DNA of 10,304 bases from JARRQB01 sp965368585 (GTDB lineage: Bacteria > Pseudomonadota > Gammaproteobacteria > Chromatiales > Chromatiaceae): positions 1-10,304 of the forward strand of contig CBDUNM010000172.1 of the NCBI GenBank assembly GCA_965368585.1. The letters are read 5' to 3'. This document shows, piece by piece, positions 6,330 through 10,304 of the stretch (position 1 is the stretch's first letter; each line of letters begins with the position of its first letter). Position numbers and translations under genes: made by a program. The notes beneath the pieces were generated by a model, which did no database searches, was not told where the DNA came from, and saw only the letters and a list, made by a program, of their open reading frames with translations.

Positions 6330-8519
6330 TCAGCCTTGATGCTCCAGCAACAAGGTAGCCAATGGCGGAACGGTCAGATTCACCGACCATTCCCGGCCGT
6401 GGTACCGAACTGGCTCGGCCCACACGCCACCACTGTTGCCCGTATCGCTGCCGCCGTAGAGCGCGGCGTCGGTATTGATCGCCTCCTTGTAGTATCCCGG
6501 TGCCGGAACACCCACGCGGCAGTCCGTCCGCGGGGCCGGCGTAAAATTGCTGACCACCAGCATCCGCTTTCCATCGTCCGCCGCGTTGCGCACGAAGGCA
6601 AATAGCGATCGATCCGTGTCGTTCGCCTCTATCCATTCAAAGCCCTCGGCCTGGCAGTCGCGCTGGTGCAAGGCAGGGCTGTCGCGATAAACCCGGTTCA
6701 GATCCTTTACCAGTTGCCGGACACCCTGGTGCCAATGAGTGTCCAACAAGCGCCAATCCAGGCTCTGGTTGTGGTTCCATTCCGCACCCTGTGCGAATTC
6801 GCCACCCATGAACAGCAGCTTCTTGCCCGGGTGCCCCCACATGAAGCCAAAATAGGCGCGTAGATTGGCGAATTTCTGCCACGCATCTCCCGGCATGCGA
6901 TCGAGCAACGAACCCTTGCCATGCACGACTTCGTCATGGCTCAAGGGCAGTACGAAGTTTTCGCTGAAAGCATAAATCAATCCGAAGGTCATTTCATGGT
7001 GATGATATTTGCGGTGCACGGGATCGCGCTGCATATAGCGCAGGGTATCGTTCATCCAGCCCATGTTCCATTTGTAGCCGAATCCCAAGCCGCCGAGGTA
7101 GGTCGGTTGAGAGACAGCCGGCCAAGCGGTGGATTCCTCCGCTATCGTCACAGTGCCATCGTGCCGCCCGTAAGCCAGTTCATTCAGCCGCCGGAGGAAC
7201 TTGACCGCGTCCAGATTCTCCCGGCCACCGTGTTCATTCGGTACCCATTCACCGGCGTTTCGGCTATAGTCCAGATACAGCATGGACGCAACCGCATCGA
7301 CCCTGAGCCCGTCGATATGAAACTGTTCAAGCCAGTAAAGGGCGTTGCTCAGCAGAAAATTCGCCACTTCGTTGCGGCCGAAGTTGTAGATATAGGTGTT
7401 CCAGTCCTGGTGAAATCCCTGGCGGGGATCGGCATGTTCATAGAGGTGGGTGCCATCAAACTCGCCGATACCGTGCGCGTCGGTCGGAAAGTGTCCCGGC
7501 ACCCAATCGATCAAAACACCGATATCGTGTTGATGGCACTGATCAACGAAGTAGCGAAATTCATCCGGTGTGCCGAACCGGCTCGTCGGTGCGAATAAAC
7601 CGATCGGCTGATAGCCCCAGGAACCGTCGAAGGGGTATTCACTCACCGGCATCAACTGAATGTGCGTAAAGCCCATTTCTACCACGTAAGGTATCAATTG
7701 GTCGGCCAATTCCCGATAGCTCAGATAGCGACTACCTTCTTCGAATACCCGGCGCCAGGATCCAAGATGGACTTCGTATATCGAGATGGGCGCATCCCGA
7801 CCGGTACGCGCTTTCCGTGTCCCCATCCATTGGGTATCATTCCAGCGATAATCATTGGGCTTGCACACGATAGACGCGGTTTGCGGCGGGTGCTGCATGG
7901 CGAACGCGTAGGGATCGGATTTCAAGGGCAGCAGGTGTCCCTTCGCTGAGCGAATTTCATACTTGTATAGCGCGTTCGCGCCCGCGTTCGGGACGAAGAT
8001 ATCCCAAAATCCCGCCCCCGGGTGTTTGCGCAGAACATGCCGCCTGCCATCCCAGTCGTTGAAATCGCCGACCACCGAGACGCGCGATGCACTCGGTGCC
8101 CAAACGGCGAAATGCACGCCTTTGACGCCGTCACATTCGGCGATGTGCGCGCCGAGGCGATCGTAGATTCGTTCGTGGGTGCCTTCGGCGGCAAGGTAGA
8201 GGTCAAGATCTCCGAGCATCGAGCCGAAGCGGTAAGGATCCTCGATCTCTGCGCTGGTGTCACCCCAGGTAACATGCAGCCGGTAGGCCTGATTTTCCGC
8301 TAGACCCTTGACCGGGCCGGCAAAGAACCCGGCCTCGTGCAGAGCTGGCAACTCCGTCGCCACACCCTTGCCGGATGTCGTCAGCACTTCGACTTTGCTC
8401 GCGCCCGGTTGGAAGGTGCGTACGACACGCTTGCCGTCTTCCTGATGCGGTCCGAGGATGGCGAATACGTCGTCGCATTCTGCGTTCACGATCGCCTCTA
8501 CGGCCTGCTTGCTCAACAT
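6330..8519 (-). CDS. glgB: 1,4-alpha-glucan branching enzyme (GH13)
   Basis: GlgB cuts alpha-1,4 glucan chains and re-attaches them through alpha-1,6 bonds, forming glycogen branches. The protein has 729 residues (E. coli 728), so it is the long form with an extra N-terminal domain (about 1-110). The carbohydrate-binding module 48 follows at about 125-215 (GVHFAVWAPSASRVSVVGDFNDW). The catalytic barrel shows YEVHLGSWRR, DWVPGHFP, DGLRVDAVASMLYLDYSR with nucleophile D408, TIAEESTAWP with acid/base E461, and LSHDEVVHGKGSLL with D529. The C-terminal beta domain ends the protein. GAGGAG at 8530-8525 is five bases before the ATG, which supports this start. It is the first gene of the glg pair and faces away from the FNR-type regulator. 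No damage is visible. Confidence 0.98.
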   Translation of the reverse strand: MLSKQAVEAIVNAECDDVFAILGPHQEDGKRVVRTFQPGASKVEVLTTSGKGVATELPALHEAGFFAGPVKGLAENQAYRLHVTWGDTSAEIEDPYRFGSMLGDLDLYLAAEGTHERIYDRLGAHIAECDGVKGVHFAVWAPSASRVSVVGDFNDWDGRRHVLRKHPGAGFWDIFVPNAGANALYKYEIRSAKGHLLPLKSDPYAFAMQHPPQTASIVCKPNDYRWNDTQWMGTRKARTGRDAPISIYEVHLGSWRRVFEEGSRYLSYRELADQLIPYVVEMGFTHIQLMPVSEYPFDGSWGYQPIGLFAPTSRFGTPDEFRYFVDQCHQHDIGVLIDWVPGHFPTDAHGIGEFDGTHLYEHADPRQGFHQDWNTYIYNFGRNEVANFLLSNALYWLEQFHIDGLRVDAVASMLYLDYSRNAGEWVPNEHGGRENLDAVKFLRRLNELAYGRHDGTVTIAEESTAWPAVSQPTYLGGLGFGYKWNMGWMNDTLRYMQRDPVHRKYHHHEMTFGLIYAFSENFVLPLSHDEVVHGKGSLLDRMPGDAWQKFANLRAYFGFMWGHPGKKLLFMGGEFAQGAEWNHNQSLDWRLLDTHWHQGVRQLVKDLNRVYRDSPALHQRDCQAEGFEWIEANDTDRSLFAFVRNAADDGKRMLVVSNFTPAPRTDCRVGVPAPGYYKEAINTDAALYGGSDTGNSGGVWAEPVRYHGREWSVNLTVPPLATLLLEHQG

Positions 8520-9476
8520 AGCAACTCCTCATCTAATATCATAATGTGCAAGCAGGAGCGCAGCGACTCGACATTGCCGAAACACTTACGCGTGGAAGGC
8601 CCGAATCCTGCCGGCGGTCATCGGCCCGCTGGTCACTGTATGGCCTTATCGCTTTGCGACGATATCCCTCGATAAAAGCCTGGAAGCCGTGTCCGTTACC
8701 CCATCCCGTCCCAACTCGATACTAACCTTGCATTCGGACAACAGGGCACTTACGCCTTGCCACCTTGTAACAGTACTATAGAATCCAACTATTTCAACGC
8801 GGTCCAGCTAAAAATACAGGTTGACACTAGCTTGCATGTATCACCGGTTGGCGAGATGATCGCGCAGTCATGTTGATACACAGGCGATTCTCCGCAGCAG
8901 CGGAATACGGGCTGTATTTGTTGACTGCATCTGTGTGGTTGGCCCGCCGCAGGGCAGTTTGTTTGACTGAGATGTCGGCTATTAAGAAAACACCCGCACC
9001 GGTTGCGACAGCACGAGACGCGGCGCGACTGCATGGCTGAGGAGGTAGAGCATTGCAAGGAGCAGTTGCCGAGGGTCGCAGTCGGTTTGAAGACGGAAAA
9101 GACGCGATACAGGCGCCGACCGACGAACCCTTTTGTGGCCCCGAAACCCCCATCCAGCCCGACGGCCGCCGGTGGAATCGCGCGGACCGTCTGCGGCAAA
9201 GGTGTCGACATGGGCCCGACTCGTCGTCTGAGCAAATTTTGCGTGTGCGATACGTTGGAGGTTGTCGGAGGGGAATTGGTGATCGCTAACTGCCAACGGC
9301 CGTTGTAAAATAAAGTGCTGGCGGGCACTCGACGTAGCGCGATGCAGCAAACGGCGCAAGCGCGCGTTGCCAAATGCGGCCGCCACACTTCACGCGAGCT
9401 TATTCATGAACGCGGTCAGATTTTGCATCCAATGCCAAAACCATCAACGTCCGCCATCGGCAGGGAGCATTGACGG
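8520..9476. other. Long stretch between glgB and the regulator, no nameable gene
   Basis: This gap of 957 bp must hold the glgB promoter side (8520-8800) and the upstream region of the regulator gene. I found no convincing -35/-10 pair, no FNR box (TTGAT-N4-ATCAA) and no tRNA. From about 9000 to 9300 several frames are open at once on both strands (plus 9003-9308 and 9053-9289, minus 9388-8789 and 9386-8982). Their proteins are arginine-, proline- or cysteine-rich and resemble nothing I know, so I do not call any as a gene. One short frame at 8972-9040 begins MSAIKKTPAPVATARDAARL and ends after 22 residues; the same frame is open again directly after its TGA. A minus-strand hairpin (AGTGC/GCACT at 9329-9314) is followed by a T-rich run and could be a weak terminator. 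A decayed gene or mobile element is possible. Confidence 0.4.
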
Positions 9477-10211
9477 ATGCGCACACCAACGGCGCAGATG
9501 ACCTGGCCGAAGTCAGAATCTACAGCTTGTAACAATTGCCTGCTGAAGACGCGTTGCTTTATCGCCACTCGCCTTCCTGATGAAGACGGTGATTGCGCAG
9601 GCATTGTACGACGGCGCTACCCGCTGGCGTATGGTGACAGACTTTACCGGCGGAACGCACAGTTCAGCTCCCTGTACCAGGTCTGCAGCGGTTCGTTGAA
9701 AACCCAACGTGAAACGCGTGATGGACGTCTCGTGGTGACGGGCTTTTTCTTGCCCGGCGACATCGTAGGCATAGAAGCAATCGGCGACAGGCGCTATCCC
9801 GGAGACGCGATCGCGACCACCGCCGCGGAAGTTTGCCAGCTGGATGTCGAACAACTGCTGGCGCGCTGCGCCACGAAACCCGGGGTGCACGCATGGATGA
9901 TCTCGCAGATCGGTCACTATGTTCGACGTAAGGACGGCGATCATGTCTTGGCAAACGCCCTGCCGGCTCACCTCCGTGTACTGCGCTTTTTTCTCGATCT
10001 CTACGAGCGCCTCACCGACAGCCCGCCTTCCAATCAACCATCATTTTTGCTGCCTATGCGGAAACAGGACATCGCTCACTACTTGAGTATTACCCCGGAG
10101 ACACTGAGCCGAAATCTGGCTTTGCTGCGCCGACAAGGTCTCCTGCACGTCGACCACGTCCGCTTCTCGATGCCCGACACTTCCCGCGCAAAGCACTTGA
10201 CGCGGCTCTGA
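9477..10211 (+). CDS. FNR-type oxygen-responsive transcription regulator (CRP/FNR family)
   Basis: This is a 244-residue regulator of the CRP/FNR family (E. coli FNR 250). The N-terminus has ACNNCLLKTRC, with C18, C21 and C27 in the C-x2-C-x5-C spacing of FNR. A fourth cysteine, C120 (AAEVCQLD), sits where FNR has C122. All ligands for an oxygen-labile 4Fe-4S cluster are therefore present. The cyclic-nucleotide-like beta roll covers about 40-130 (GFFLPGDIVGIEAIG is very FNR-like), then the dimer helix, then the helix-turn-helix (about 194-222). In the recognition helix TPETLSRNL, E208, S211 and R212 match the FNR residues that read TTGAT. The ATG at 9477 has AGGGAG at 9462-9467. It probably switches genes under low oxygen. 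Whether it controls glgB or the cys operon is not shown, since I saw no FNR box. Whether it is the main Fnr/Anr or a paralogue cannot be told from this window. Confidence 0.93.
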   Translation: MRTPTAQMTWPKSESTACNNCLLKTRCFIATRLPDEDGDCAGIVRRRYPLAYGDRLYRRNAQFSSLYQVCSGSLKTQRETRDGRLVVTGFFLPGDIVGIEAIGDRRYPGDAIATTAAEVCQLDVEQLLARCATKPGVHAWMISQIGHYVRRKDGDHVLANALPAHLRVLRFFLDLYERLTDSPPSNQPSFLLPMRKQDIAHYLSITPETLSRNLALLRRQGLLHVDHVRFSMPDTSRAKHLTRL

Positions 10212-10270
10212 GCGAGCCTGTCCCCGGCGAAATGACAGTCATGCGGCCACGGGAAGCTGATAGGGTCCGC

Positions 10271-10285
10271 GGCAGTGGGACTGCC
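10271..10285. other. Small hairpin after the FNR-type gene
   Basis: GGCAGT and ACTGCC pair over six positions around a GGG loop, about 60 bases after the regulator stop. No T run follows directly (the next bases are AACGAAAG), so a terminator role is weakly supported. The final 93 bases of the window show no gene. Confidence 0.3.
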
Positions 10286-10304
10286 AACGAAAGTTATTCG
10301 ACAC

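Noticed and set aside
7530..7546. TTGAT and ATCAA inverted half-sites resembling an FNR box
   Set aside because: The spacer is seven bases rather than four, and the site lies within conserved glgB coding sequence far from any start.
6921..7598. Plus-strand frame of 225 codons inside glgB
   Set aside because: Antisense to the catalytic domain of the branching enzyme; no domain of its own.
8531..8550. TATGAT-like -10 element just before the glgB ribosome site on the minus strand
   Set aside because: No acceptable -35 hexamer at 16-18 bases, and it would leave a leader of only about a dozen bases.
9513..10037. Minus-strand frame of 174 codons opposite the FNR-type gene
   Set aside because: Antisense shadow of a gene with complete FNR motifs.

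Overview
The window comes from a GC-rich proteobacterium, most likely a gammaproteobacterium. CysJ, CysI, CysH, CysC, GlgC, GlgB and the FNR-type regulator all resemble their E. coli counterparts closely in length and motif. A sulfur- or phototrophic gammaproteobacterium of the Chromatiales type is a guess from the overall character and cannot be proved here.

Left part (1-4160, plus strand): a compact assimilatory sulfate reduction operon. It begins inside cysJ (sulfite reductase flavoprotein, 3' end only). It continues with cysI (hemoprotein, start overlapping the cysJ stop), cysH (PAPS reductase, start overlapping the cysI end), a 101-bp gap carrying five CCACA repeats, cysC (APS kinase), and a small DUF2061-type membrane protein. 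CysC makes PAPS from APS, CysH reduces PAPS to sulfite, and CysJI reduces sulfite to sulfide. The ATP sulfurylase and the siroheme synthase are not in the window. Two strong inverted repeats sit in this operon: a perfect 24-bp palindrome just before the cysH ribosome binding site, and a 13-bp-stem hairpin covering the stop codon of the DUF2061 gene.

Middle (about 4161-4818): a graveyard between two convergent operons. It holds a frameshifted, truncated IS3-family transposase remnant on the minus strand (about 4190-4490). Next to it is an internal fragment of an uncharacterised protein on the plus strand (about 4517-4726), then a short AT-rich stretch with a 14-bp palindrome.

Right-centre (4819-8519, minus strand): glycogen synthesis genes glgB (branching enzyme) then glgC (ADP-glucose pyrophosphorylase), both intact and separated by 245 bp. 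No glgA is present. By eye this part is less GC-rich than the cys operon.

Right (8520-10304): a gap of about 950 bp with no gene I can name, although several frames are open over 9000-9300. It is followed by a plus-strand FNR/CRP-family regulator that retains all four cysteines expected for an oxygen-labile 4Fe-4S cluster. It is divergent from glgB. The last 93 bases hold a small hairpin and no gene I can support.

I see no convincing new biological system. The most interesting items are the two hairpins and the repeat in the sulfate operon, the conserved-looking DUF2061 partner, the fossil fragments at 4190-4726, and the unexplained multi-frame-open block near 9000-9300.
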